A stretch of 64,000 nt of DNA, taken from an uncultured Lachnospiraceae bacterium. Lineage in GTDB: Bacteria > Bacillota > Clostridia > Lachnospirales > Lachnospiraceae. How positions within the stretch are numbered: the first letter of the stretch is position 1; each line of letters starts with the position of its first letter. Shown here one piece after another: positions 1 to 7,798 of this stretch. The translations under genes and the position numbers were made by a program. The notes below the pieces were generated by a model. The model searched no databases. It was given only the letters and a program-made list of their open reading frames with translations, and had not been told where the DNA came from. Location: contig CACZFI010000004.1 in NCBI GenBank assembly GCA_902780405.1, positions 118,236 through 182,235 of the forward strand, in the 5' to 3' direction.

Positions 1-1401
1 GACACCCGTATCGGAGCAGGCGAAAAGATGTCCCTCCTCCGTAAAATAAAGGCTGTTGATGGAGCGAAGTCCTTCAAAGGTGTAACGCGCCATCTTCTTT
101 ATGCCGTCCTCTACAAGTTCATACTCATAGACACCGTCTTCCTTGGTACCCACATAGAGATGTCCGTTCGGTCCGAAGGCACAGCAGTTATAAGTCTCCT
201 TATCCTGGCACATGATCTGTCTTACGACTTCGTTGTCTCTCATCAAAAACAGCGTACCGGAAGCCGTGACAGCCGCCACATGTCCCGCATCGTCCGCTGC
301 CAGACTGTGTGCATACACGACCTCGGGGATCTGCTTCACCATGGTGAGGCCACCGTCGATATTAAGGATCTGAAGTGCACCCGATGTGCCGACATAATAG
401 TTTCCGTCTGCGGAACGTACAATGCTTCGGATGGAATTGGACGGAAGTCCGTCATCCATGTCAAGGACGTTGGATATGTTTTCGTTGATGGCCATGGACA
501 GACCGTTATCGTTCGTACCGATCCAGAGGCGTCCTTCCTCATCCACATAGAGGCAGTTGACGTTCTTGACGGAATCAAATTCCCGCATCCACTGAAACTC
601 ACGGCCGTTGTAACGATAGAGTCCGGCGTAGGTTCCGATCCAGAGCACACCGTCGTTGGTATCTACGATGTCATTGGCGGTACCGCAGGGAAGCCCGTTG
701 TCACTGCTGTAGATGGTCTGTATGTAGGAATAGAAATCGATATTCTTGTCGTCCTCGTCTTTCGCCTTTGCCTCCGCCTTGGTCGTAGGAATCAGGAGAA
801 GTGCAACCAGCAAAAGGGAAATCGCGTGTTTGGCGTGATGGACGATGAATCTTCTGAAGCGGATGCACAGGAATAAAGCCGTGAGGGTCAGGGCCTTATC
901 CAGAAAATCCAGATAAAACTCACCCATAACGTAAGACAGGTATCGATTGATATTGTGCTCGATCATATAATCGATCACGCCGTCCCCCCAGACATTGCCC
1001 GTGCGTCCGTGTGAAAGCCAGATGTTTAACGGCGTCGAGATCACCACGGAAAGGATTGTCACCAAACCACTGACCGTCATGGTATCAAAATATCGCTCCA
1101 TGCGGCTTTTTCTTGCAGCAAGGCCGACACAGATACCGATCAGCATATTCACGATTCCGTAAAACTGGGATGTTCCCGTGATAATTCCGTATAGGAAATT
1201 GGTGGAAAAGCCGACTGCCGCGCCCGGAATCGGTCCTAAGATGTATGCAGCAAACACAGTGCCGAAGGCGTCGAGCCACAAAGGGATCTCGTGCGTACTG
1301 ACGATCATTTTGCCAAGCAGATTGGCGGAAATGCATAGGATGACGGTGAGCGCCACCTCAACAACGGAAAACTTTTTTTGATTCTGATGATCTTGCGTCA
1401 T
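1..1401 (-). CDS. Membrane sensor with ECF-like N-terminus and propeller repeats (3' end outside window)
   Basis: An open reading frame of 467 codons runs off the left edge without a stop. The ATG at 1401 follows a GGGGAGG site. Residues about 15-195 form a hydrophobic, multi-pass region resembling the substrate-binding (S) subunit of ECF transporters. Residues about 215 onward hold repeats of the two-component-regulator propeller type, for example DGVLWIGTYAGLYRYNG, EGRLWIGTNDNGLSMA and NGHLYVGTKEDGVYEYE. In known families such propellers are extracytoplasmic ligand sensors joined to a GGDEF or histidine kinase output. That output, if present, lies beyond position 1, so the signalling type is not known. 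The membrane-domain assignment is by hydropathy and general resemblance only. Confidence 0.8.
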   Translation of the reverse strand, partial: MTQDHQNQKKFSVVEVALTVILCISANLLGKMIVSTHEIPLWLDAFGTVFAAYILGPIPGAAVGFSTNFLYGIITGTSQFYGIVNMLIGICVGLAARKSRMERYFDTMTVSGLVTILSVVISTPLNIWLSHGRTGNVWGDGVIDYMIEHNINRYLSYVMGEFYLDFLDKALTLTALFLCIRFRRFIVHHAKHAISLLLVALLLIPTTKAEAKAKDEDDKNIDFYSYIQTIYSSDNGLPCGTANDIVDTNDGVLWIGTYAGLYRYNGREFQWMREFDSVKNVNCLYVDEEGRLWIGTNDNGLSMAINENISNVLDMDDGLPSNSIRSIVRSADGNYYVGTSGALQILNIDGGLTMVKQIPEVVYAHSLAADDAGHVAAVTASGTLFLMRDNEVVRQIMCQDKETYNCCAFGPNGHLYVGTKEDGVYEYELVEDGIKKMARYTFEGLRSINSLYFTEEGHLFACSDTGV

Positions 1402-1463
1402 TCTTACACGAACCTCCCCAAAACAAAACACCTTTAATGATACCGCAAAAGTGTGCTCTTTGC

Positions 1464-1493
1464 AATGAAAAAAACCGCCCACAGGGCGGTTTT
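1464..1493 (-). terminator. Intrinsic terminator after the CorC-like gene
   Basis: A perfect 10-bp stem (AAAACCGCCC / GGGCGGTTTT) with a three-base loop is followed on the minus strand by further T residues. It starts directly after the stop codon of the gene ending at 1495 and should end the DUF1836-CorC transcript. Confidence 0.85.
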
Positions 1494-1494
1494 G

Positions 1495-2760
1495 CTATTC
1501 CTCGTCGGCCGTTTCTTCCTCTTGCGGAAGCATGGTCAGAACCACGCGTTCGATTCTGTTTTTTTCCACGCTCTTTACCAGAAAATGCAGCTTGCCGTTA
1601 TCAGTTTCCTCGCCCTCGGAGGGGAGTTTATCCATAAGCTCGATCACATACCCGGCCAGGGAATCATAGTGATCGGAACTAAGGTCAAGGGAAAGCGCAT
1701 CATTTAAATCATCCAGTTTGATGGATGCATCGATGTCGTAGGTGTCATCGTCCATGCGCACGATGAATTTTTCCTCATCTTCGTCATACTCGTCTCTGAT
1801 CTCGCCGACAATCTCTTCGATCAGATCCTCCATGGTGATGATGCCGGAGGTTACGCCGTACTCATCGAGAACAACCGCCATGGATACGGAAGAAAGCTTC
1901 ATATCCGCAAAGATCTGCGCCGTCCTCTGGTACTCATAGACAAAGAGCGGCTTTCTTAAAATCTTTCGCAGGTCAAACTCCTCGGGATTTCCCGTCTCTC
2001 TCCAGAAGAAGAGATCCTTCAGGTAGAGGATACCGATGATGTTGTCCTTGGTGTCCTCGTAGATGGGAATTCTGGAAAATGTCTCCTCGATCAGAAGTTT
2101 CGCTATGGTGTCATAATCGGAATTCACATCCGCGCTGACAATATCCGCACGGGGGATCATGATGTCCTTGGAAAGTGCGTCTCCGAAGTCCACCACATTT
2201 GAGATCATAAACTTCTCTTCCGGCTCGATCACGCCTTCCTCATGGCTGACATTGACCATGGTCAAAAGTTCCGACTCCGTCACGGTTTCTTCCTTCTCCT
2301 TGTGAAGTCCGAAGATCAAAAAGATCAATCCCGTGAATCTGTCCAATATCCATACGAGCGGTGTAAGGATCACCATCAGCCACGAGATCGGATACACCGC
2401 AACCATGGCGAACCGGACGCTGTAGATGGTGGCCAGGGTCTTCGGCGAGATTTCCCCGAAGATCAGCACGAGGAGGGTCAGGATACCGGTCGCATATCCG
2501 AGGTACCTGCTTCCGAAGCGCTCCGTACAAAAGGTTGTAACCAGTGCGGAAGCCGTCAGATTAACGATGTTGTTGCCCACAAGGATGGTGGACAAAAGCT
2601 TGCTCTTGTTCTCGGAAAGCTTCAGCACCTTTTTGGCGCCGCGACTTCCCTCATCCGCCAGCGCACGCAGCTTGATCGGGCTTACCACCGTAAGCGCCGT
2701 CTCTGACGATGAAAAGAAAGCCGAGAGCAAAAGCAAAATGATAATTGCAATGATCTGCAC
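1495..2760 (-). CDS. CNNM/CorC-family transporter-like protein (hemolysin C family)
   Basis: A 421-residue protein starting with GTG at 2760. Residues about 1-180 are a DUF21/CNNM membrane domain with several hydrophobic helices. A CBS pair follows at about 200-325 (motifs DIMIPRADIV and GVTSGIITMEDLIEEIVGEI), then a CorC_HlyC domain at the acidic C-terminus. Family members are linked to Mg2+/Co2+ efflux or resistance; the substrate cannot be read from the sequence. The start overlaps the stop of the upstream DUF1836 gene by one base (TAGTG), so the two are probably translationally coupled. Confidence 0.88.
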   Translation of the reverse strand: MQIIAIIILLLLSAFFSSSETALTVVSPIKLRALADEGSRGAKKVLKLSENKSKLLSTILVGNNIVNLTASALVTTFCTERFGSRYLGYATGILTLLVLIFGEISPKTLATIYSVRFAMVAVYPISWLMVILTPLVWILDRFTGLIFLIFGLHKEKEETVTESELLTMVNVSHEEGVIEPEEKFMISNVVDFGDALSKDIMIPRADIVSADVNSDYDTIAKLLIEETFSRIPIYEDTKDNIIGILYLKDLFFWRETGNPEEFDLRKILRKPLFVYEYQRTAQIFADMKLSSVSMAVVLDEYGVTSGIITMEDLIEEIVGEIRDEYDEDEEKFIVRMDDDTYDIDASIKLDDLNDALSLDLSSDHYDSLAGYVIELMDKLPSEGEETDNGKLHFLVKSVEKNRIERVVLTMLPQEEETADEE

Positions 2761-3356
2761 TACGGTTTCTCCTCTTTCTCCTTCTGCATATCATCGATGA
2801 TATGCTCCATCATCTTCTTCTTGATAAAGATGTCATATCCCATCAGACAAAGGAAGACAAAGTTATGCAGGTACTCGTCGTCCTTGTCGCCGGTGTTTCT
2901 CTTTGAAAGCTCCAACGTCTTTAAGATGCTGTTCTGAGACTCAAAGTACTGACGTTTCTCGAGGTCGTACAGGGTCTCGTATACCTTCATCAGGGTATCG
3001 TCATCCTCCCTGCCCTGGTAATAGTCTCTGACCAGCGGATCGACCAGCGCCTGAATATCACTGATCGACAGCACGCTCTTCATATAGTAGACCAGCAGCA
3101 AAAGAATGATATGATCACGGTTATAGCGTTTCTTCTCGGGCGGAGGAAGCAGACCGTTCTTGGTATAGTTGTTCACCATGGTCTTGGTCAGCGTCTTCTC
3201 ATCATCCGTTCTCTTGTAACTGGCAAGATAGCGATCCAAAAGTTGTATGACCTGCTCGATATAGAGGTCAATGTTCGGCACCTCCGACGGCTGCAGATAA
3301 CCTCTTCTGATCAGATCTCTGATCTGTTTTTTCAGTTCTTCTTTTTCGATCTTCAT
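2760..3356 (-). CDS. DUF1836 domain protein
   Basis: A 198-residue protein. The ORF is open further upstream, but the ATG at 3356 has a clear AAAGGAG site and lies just downstream of a good promoter, so I use it. The protein is charged and helical with the pattern of DUF1836: an N-terminal part similar to MerR-like helix-turn-helix regions (TKTMVNNYTKNGLLPPPEKKRYNRDHIILLLLV, shown here by residues around 75-105), then an extended helical tail. A DNA-binding role is inferred from this resemblance. It is the first gene of a two-gene unit with the CorC-like protein and may regulate it. Confidence 0.72.
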   Translation of the reverse strand: MKIEKEELKKQIRDLIRRGYLQPSEVPNIDLYIEQVIQLLDRYLASYKRTDDEKTLTKTMVNNYTKNGLLPPPEKKRYNRDHIILLLLVYYMKSVLSISDIQALVDPLVRDYYQGREDDDTLMKVYETLYDLEKRQYFESQNSILKTLELSKRNTGDKDDEYLHNFVFLCLMGYDIFIKKKMMEHIIDDMQKEKEEKP

Positions 3357-3378
3357 ACGTCTGCTCCTTTTGAAATGC

Positions 3379-3407
3379 AGTATACAGTATTGAAAACCAC
3401 TTGTAAA
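3379..3407 (-). promoter_or_regulatory. Promoter of the DUF1836-CorC unit
   Basis: On the minus strand TTTACA (3402-3407), a 17-base spacer and TATACT (3379-3384) lie about 25 bases before the ATG at 3356. This supports that start over the longer ORF. Confidence 0.7.
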
Positions 3408-3422
3408 GGTTGCTTGGGCCAC

Positions 3423-3452
3423 TTGCATTTGTCCTCCGGTTCATGGTATGGT
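3423..3452 (+). promoter_or_regulatory. Probable promoter of the phosphatase gene
   Basis: TTGCAT (3423-3428), an 18-base spacer and TATGGT (3447-3452) lie 30 bases before the ATG at 3483. It is back to back with the DUF1836 promoter, so the two genes diverge from a shared control region. Confidence 0.5.
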
Positions 3453-3482
3453 GTAGCAACCAAAAGAATCAAGGAGCCGAAT

Positions 3483-4034
3483 ATGCTTTATATCATACGT
3501 CACGGTCAGACCGACTGGAATATCATACATAAGCTGCAGGGACGAAGCGACATCCCCCTAAATGAAAATGGCCGCCGTATGGCGGAGGAAGCAGCAAGAG
3601 AATATGCAAATGTACACTTTGACATCTGCTTTTGCTCCCCTTTGATCCGTGCTGTAGAGACCGCAGAGATCCTGCTTCGCGGAAGGGACGTTCCCATCAT
3701 CAAAGACGACCGTCTGATGGAGATGTGTTTCGGCGATTTTGAGGGCACGGAGGAGATCTTTCAGATTCCCGACTGTCCGATCAAGCCGCTCTTCTTAGAA
3801 CCCGAAAGCTATACGGAAAGTGTCGGCGGCGCAGAGACCTTCGAGGAACTCTTTGCACGCACCGGAGCATTCTTAAAAGAAAAGGTCGATCCTTTGCTTG
3901 CCGAGGGACGCGACGTCCTGATCGTCGGCCACGGCGCCATGAACTCAAGCATCGTCTGTCAAATCCGCAACCTTCCCATCAGAGACTTCTGGAAAGAGGG
4001 CATTGAAAACTGCAAATTAAAAAAACTAAAGTGA
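3483..4034 (+). CDS. Histidine phosphatase (phosphoglycerate mutase superfamily)
   Basis: A 183-residue protein with the family's N-terminal signature LYIIRHGQTDWN, in which the RHG histidine is the phospho-acceptor. The second-half motif VGHGAMNSSIV supplies the second catalytic histidine. The ORF extends upstream to 3111, but that part overlaps the oppositely oriented DUF1836 gene. The ATG at 3483 has an AAGGAG site and begins directly at the signature. The substrate (a phosphorylated metabolite, cobalamin-pathway intermediate or sugar phosphate) is not determined by sequence. It is a single-gene unit ending in a shared terminator. Confidence 0.88.
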   Translation: MLYIIRHGQTDWNIIHKLQGRSDIPLNENGRRMAEEAAREYANVHFDICFCSPLIRAVETAEILLRGRDVPIIKDDRLMEMCFGDFEGTEEIFQIPDCPIKPLFLEPESYTESVGGAETFEELFARTGAFLKEKVDPLLAEGRDVLIVGHGAMNSSIVCQIRNLPIRDFWKEGIENCKLKKLK

Positions 4035-4053
4035 CAGGCAAGCCTGTCACTTT
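4028..4053. terminator. Bidirectional terminator containing both stop codons
   Basis: The inverted repeat AAAGTGACAGGC / GCCTGTCACTTT lies between two converging genes. The TGA of the phosphatase (4032-4034) is in the left arm and the TGA of the MATE gene (4047-4049) in the right arm. T or A runs flank both sides. Confidence 0.8.
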
Positions 4054-5447
4054 TCTTCTGTCACGATATTCTTCATCCAGACATTCTTTTTCACCAGGAT
4101 GTATCCCATCACACATTTGATCCAATCCAGCATCGCCACGATGGCGAATATCCAGATCACGTAGATATCCGTGAAACGCGTGAGCAGGAAGGCCGCCGGT
4201 ACCGAAACCACGAACATGAACACACTGTCGAAGAGGAAGGTGATGATGGTTCTTCCGCCCGACCGTATCGTAAAGTAGGCCGCATGAAGAAATGCATTGT
4301 GCGGCATGGCAACCGCCTGCACCATGATAAACTGTGTCGCATACATCTTCGCTTCGGAGGTCACCTTAAACGGAAGCGGCACAAAGGGTGAGCTTATAAA
4401 CATCAAAGCTCCGACCACGACCGATGAAAGCACGGCAAATGCAATGATCTTGTTGTCTTCATCCTTCGCGCGCTTCATATCTCCCGCGCCGAGCAGCTGT
4501 CCCACGATGATCGCCACGGCATCACCCATGGCAATAAATACAATATTGAAGATGTTGTTGATCGTATTGGCGATGCTCTGTCCTGCGAGAACATTGATTC
4601 CGCGCACGGAATAGCACTGTGTGAGCGTCGCGATACCGAGAGACCAGAGTGCCTCGTTGATCATAAGCGGCATACCGGTCAGGAAGAATTTCGCCACCAG
4701 ATTCGCCGGAACCTTAAGCGACTTCCAAAGTCCCTTGACGAAGGGATAGATCTTCGTATGAAGATGCGCCCAGACAAGTACGATCAGCATCTCGATATAA
4801 CGTGAGAGCACGGTTGCGATCGCCGCACCCTGTACACCCAACTTCGGGAAGCCGAAGTGTCCGTAGATCAAAAGCCAGTTAAATATAAGGTTCACAAAGA
4901 CCGCAACAACGCCGGCCTTCATCGGCGTCACGGTTTCACCGCACTCGCGCAGGGTGCCGTTATAGTTCATGGAGATCATGATCGCCGGAATGGACCAGCC
5001 GACAATCTTTAAGTAGGACAGACCGCTTTGAAGCGCAAGCACGGGATCCACGTCCTCACTCTCGCCCTTCAGATACAGGTTGATCAGATCGTGTCCGCAG
5101 AAGTAAAAGAGCAAGGCGGCTCCCACAGATAGCAAAAGCAGCAGCCAGAATTTGTATCGGAACGTATGTCTGACACCTTCATCGTCCTTCACACCGCAGT
5201 ACTGTGCCGTGAAGATACCGACGCCGGCTTCGGCACCGAAGCAGCACAAAAAGAATACAAAGAAGAGCTGATTCACGATCGCCACGCCGGACATGGCTTC
5301 CGTCCCGCACTGCCCCACCATGATATTATCAAGCAGGCTCACAAAATTCGTGATACCGTTCTGGATCATAATGGGCACGGCGATCTTCATCAGATTCCTG
5401 TAGAACGCTCTGTCGCCTATGTATTTTTCCTTAAATCTTCGCATCAT
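4047..5447 (-). CDS. MATE-family multidrug/Na+ antiporter
   Basis: A 466-residue, strongly hydrophobic protein of the usual MATE length, consistent with 12 membrane helices in two similar halves. The N-terminal segment IAVPIMIQNGITNFVSLLDN and the motif MVGQCGTEAMSGVAIVNQ are typical. The family exports cationic drugs or metabolites in exchange for Na+ or H+; the substrate is unknown here. The first codons are ATG ATG with no obvious ribosome binding site, so the start could lie a few codons later. It converges with the phosphatase gene and diverges from the SulP gene. Confidence 0.9.
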   Translation of the reverse strand: MMRRFKEKYIGDRAFYRNLMKIAVPIMIQNGITNFVSLLDNIMVGQCGTEAMSGVAIVNQLFFVFFLCCFGAEAGVGIFTAQYCGVKDDEGVRHTFRYKFWLLLLLSVGAALLFYFCGHDLINLYLKGESEDVDPVLALQSGLSYLKIVGWSIPAIMISMNYNGTLRECGETVTPMKAGVVAVFVNLIFNWLLIYGHFGFPKLGVQGAAIATVLSRYIEMLIVLVWAHLHTKIYPFVKGLWKSLKVPANLVAKFFLTGMPLMINEALWSLGIATLTQCYSVRGINVLAGQSIANTINNIFNIVFIAMGDAVAIIVGQLLGAGDMKRAKDEDNKIIAFAVLSSVVVGALMFISSPFVPLPFKVTSEAKMYATQFIMVQAVAMPHNAFLHAAYFTIRSGGRTIITFLFDSVFMFVVSVPAAFLLTRFTDIYVIWIFAIVAMLDWIKCVMGYILVKKNVWMKNIVTEEK

Positions 5448-5472
5448 AATAGGTTATTATGTCACTTTTTCC

Positions 5473-5501
5473 TTGCAAAATCAACCAAAGGCGATTATAG
5501 T
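5473..5501 (+). promoter_or_regulatory. Promoter of the SulP gene
   Basis: TTGCAA (5473-5478), a 17-base spacer and TATAGT (5496-5501) lie about 55 bases upstream of the ATG at 5557. Confidence 0.6.
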
Positions 5502-5556
5502 ATTGTGCCGTAGCGTGTATTTTTCACGGAATAAAATAAAAAGGAACGATTCAGAC

Positions 5557-7206
5557 ATGAACAAAGACAGATTAAAACCCATGCTGTTTTCCACCATCAA
5601 GCATTACAGCCTGAAGCAATTTGGTACGGATGCGGTATCCGGTATCATCGTGGCCATCATTGCGCTTCCGCTTTCCATCGCCCTTGCACTTGCATCGGGC
5701 GTCGGTCCGCAGGAAGGTCTCTACACCGCAATCGTCGCAGGATTTATCATTTCCTTCCTGGGCGGAAGCCGTGTGCAGATCGCAGGCCCCACGGCTGCAT
5801 TTGCCACCATCGTGGCAGGCATTGTGGCAAAGAAGGGCTTCGACGGTATGATGCTCGCAACCATCATTGCCGGACTGATCCTGGTTGTGATGGGACTTTT
5901 GCGCATGGGAAGCCTGATCCGTTTCATTCCCTATACGATCACCACGGGATTCACCTCAGGTATCGCGGTCACCATCGTGATCGGACAGATGAAGGACTTC
6001 TTCGGACTCACCTATCCCAAGGGTACGAACACCATCGAGACAACCGATAAGCTTCGCGCCTTCGGCAAATTCTTCGACACGGTCAACCCTTACGCCATCC
6101 TGGTCGGTATCATCTGCCTTGCGATTCTGATCGTCTGGCCCACCATCAGCGAGAAGATCCCCGGATCCCTCGTCGCCGTGGTAGTCGGCGTTTTGATCGT
6201 AAAGCTTTCCGGCATCCCGGTGAACACCATCGGTGATCTTTACACCATCAATTCCACACTGCCGACACCGCACGTGCCGCATGTTACGCTCCTTGCCATC
6301 AAGGAAGCGCTTCCCGACGGCTTCACGATCGCAATCCTTGCCGCCATCGAGTCCCTGCTTTCCTGCGTGGTTGCGGACAGTATGATCAACTCACACCATC
6401 GTTCCAATATGGAGCTTATTGCTCAGGGCTGCGGTAACATCGGTTCCGCCATCTTCGGCGGTATCCCCGCAACAGGTGCGATTGCAAGAACCGCTGCCAA
6501 TATCAAAAACGGCGGACGTACACCCGTAGCCGGCATGATCCACTCCGTTGTACTCGTGCTTGTGCTCGTGGTACTGATGCCCTATGCGGCTCTGATCCCC
6601 ATGCCTACCATCGCAGCCATCCTCTTTATGGTTGCCTACAATATGTGTCAATGGAGAACCTTTGTGCATCTGTGCAAGACTGCGCCGAAGAGCGACATCA
6701 TCGTGCTCGGCATCACATTTGCGCTTACGGTCATCTTCGATTTAGTACTTGCCATCGAGATCGGTATGCTCCTTGCAGTCATCCTCTTCATGAAGCGGAT
6801 GAGCGAAGAGTCCGTCATCGTCGGATGGAAGTACTACGATCCCGAGGAGGATCCGGACGGTCCCGAGTTAAAGCCGCTCCCGCCTCAGGTTCGTGTCTAC
6901 GAGATCTACGGCCCCATGTTCTTCGGAAGCTCGGGTCAGATTGATACGATGGATTTTCGTGATGAGACAAAGGTCATCATCATCCGAATGAGAGGTGTTC
7001 CCGCCCTTGACGCAACGGCGATGCACTCTCTGGAGAATTTCTATGAAAGATGTAAAGAAGTCGGAATTCAGCTGGTGTTCTCTCATGTCAATGAGCAGCC
7101 GATGAACACCATGAAGAAAGACGGATTCACCAAAAAAGTCGGAGAGGAAAACTTCCGACCGCATATCGATGATGCCATTGAATGGGCAAAGGGGCTTATC
7201 GCTTAA
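5557..7206 (+). CDS. SulP-family anion transporter with STAS domain
   Basis: A 549-residue protein. The start at 5557 is preceded by AAGGAAC and opens the conserved N-terminus. Residues about 20-420 are the membrane part, including the SulP signature region around VQIAGPTAAFATIVAGIV and the later GGIPATGAIARTAANI. Residues about 445-545 form a cytoplasmic STAS domain (VRVYEIYGPMFFGSSGQID). The family carries sulfate, bicarbonate or other anions; the substrate is not decided here. The gene is alone on the plus strand, so it stands apart from the nitrogen operon it converges on. Confidence 0.9.
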   Translation: MNKDRLKPMLFSTIKHYSLKQFGTDAVSGIIVAIIALPLSIALALASGVGPQEGLYTAIVAGFIISFLGGSRVQIAGPTAAFATIVAGIVAKKGFDGMMLATIIAGLILVVMGLLRMGSLIRFIPYTITTGFTSGIAVTIVIGQMKDFFGLTYPKGTNTIETTDKLRAFGKFFDTVNPYAILVGIICLAILIVWPTISEKIPGSLVAVVVGVLIVKLSGIPVNTIGDLYTINSTLPTPHVPHVTLLAIKEALPDGFTIAILAAIESLLSCVVADSMINSHHRSNMELIAQGCGNIGSAIFGGIPATGAIARTAANIKNGGRTPVAGMIHSVVLVLVLVVLMPYAALIPMPTIAAILFMVAYNMCQWRTFVHLCKTAPKSDIIVLGITFALTVIFDLVLAIEIGMLLAVILFMKRMSEESVIVGWKYYDPEEDPDGPELKPLPPQVRVYEIYGPMFFGSSGQIDTMDFRDETKVIIIRMRGVPALDATAMHSLENFYERCKEVGIQLVFSHVNEQPMNTMKKDGFTKKVGEENFRPHIDDAIEWAKGLIA

Positions 7207-7211
7207 GCCCC
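7191..7211. terminator. Hairpin across the overlapping stop codons of the SulP and ANTAR genes
   Basis: The arms GGGGCTTA / TAAGCCCC surround a five-base loop. The two TAA stop codons (7204-7206 plus, 7203-7205 minus) overlap in this structure. It could end the minus-strand nitrogen operon, although only three T residues follow on that strand. Confidence 0.5.
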
Positions 7212-7787
7212 TTCATCCTTTAAGATCGCTTCGGCGATCTTTTTTCTTGAGACGCCGTGATCCATCGCCTGCTTGCCGATGTAGCGGTGCGCCTCCTCTT
7301 CTGTCATATGCTTCTTCTCAACCAGCATAAGTTTTGCCCGACTGACGATACGGATCTCCTCCATCTTCTCTTCGACGGAAAGCGTCTTTTTCTCCAGACG
7401 ATGCATACGGTTCTGCGTAGCGAGAAGGAAACGGATATTCCTGTCGAGACTGCCGTGCGGTGCAGGTTTCGGAAGCACCAGAACACCGTGATCCGTCACG
7501 TGATCCGAGATATCCTCGCTCACGTCACGCGGACAGATCAAAAGCACGGACGCATTGGTCCTCTCCACCGCATCCAGACAAAACATCTCTCCCGTCTCGT
7601 CCGGAACCGGTGCATTGACCACGACTAGGTCATAATTCTTCTCAAGCAGCGCACGTCTTGCCGACGCCGCGCTTTTTTTAATATCAATTGTAATACAGTC
7701 GACCAGAGACTTCTTCGCCATCGCCACAAACTGTTCGGAGGCGGATACGATCAGGACGACATGTCTGATGCCCTCTTGCTTCGGCAT
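7203..7787 (-). CDS. ANTAR-domain response regulator, probable antiterminator of the nitrogen operon
   Basis: A 194-residue protein. Residues about 8-125 resemble a receiver domain (HVVLIVSASEQF, then NYDLVVVNAPVPDE). Residues about 130-190 are an ANTAR RNA-binding domain with its three-helix pattern (AKLMLVEKKHMTEEEAHRYI, then AMDHGVSRKKIAEAIL). The canonical phospho-acceptor Asp of the receiver is not obvious: the usual strand-3 position reads VVVNAP. Signal input may therefore not be ordinary phosphorylation. It follows glnA by 11 bases as last gene of the operon. In related clostridia an ANTAR protein next to glnA acts as an antiterminator of nitrogen genes. The target proposed here is the leader at 22221-22280. 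Confidence 0.85.
   Translation of the reverse strand: MPKQEGIRHVVLIVSASEQFVAMAKKSLVDCITIDIKKSAASARRALLEKNYDLVVVNAPVPDETGEMFCLDAVERTNASVLLICPRDVSEDISDHVTDHGVLVLPKPAPHGSLDRNIRFLLATQNRMHRLEKKTLSVEEKMEEIRIVSRAKLMLVEKKHMTEEEAHRYIGKQAMDHGVSRKKIAEAILKDEGA
7222..7245 (+). terminator. Intrinsic terminator of the SulP gene, inside the ANTAR coding sequence
   Basis: AAGATCGC, a TTCG tetraloop and GCGATCTT followed by five T residues make a textbook terminator on the plus strand. The same bases encode part of the C-terminus (KKIAEAIL) of the ANTAR protein on the other strand. Confidence 0.8.
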
Positions 7788-7798
7788 TCCAAACTACC

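Noticed and set aside
28..876. Plus-strand ORF of 282 codons at the left edge
   Set aside because: It lies wholly opposite the membrane/propeller sensor, whose minus-strand frame has a ribosome binding site, membrane helices and clear propeller repeats. The plus-strand product has no recognisable features.
3111..3482. N-terminal extension of the phosphatase ORF
   Set aside because: The extension is antisense to the DUF1836 gene and crosses its promoter. The family signature begins exactly at the ATG at 3483, which has its own binding site.
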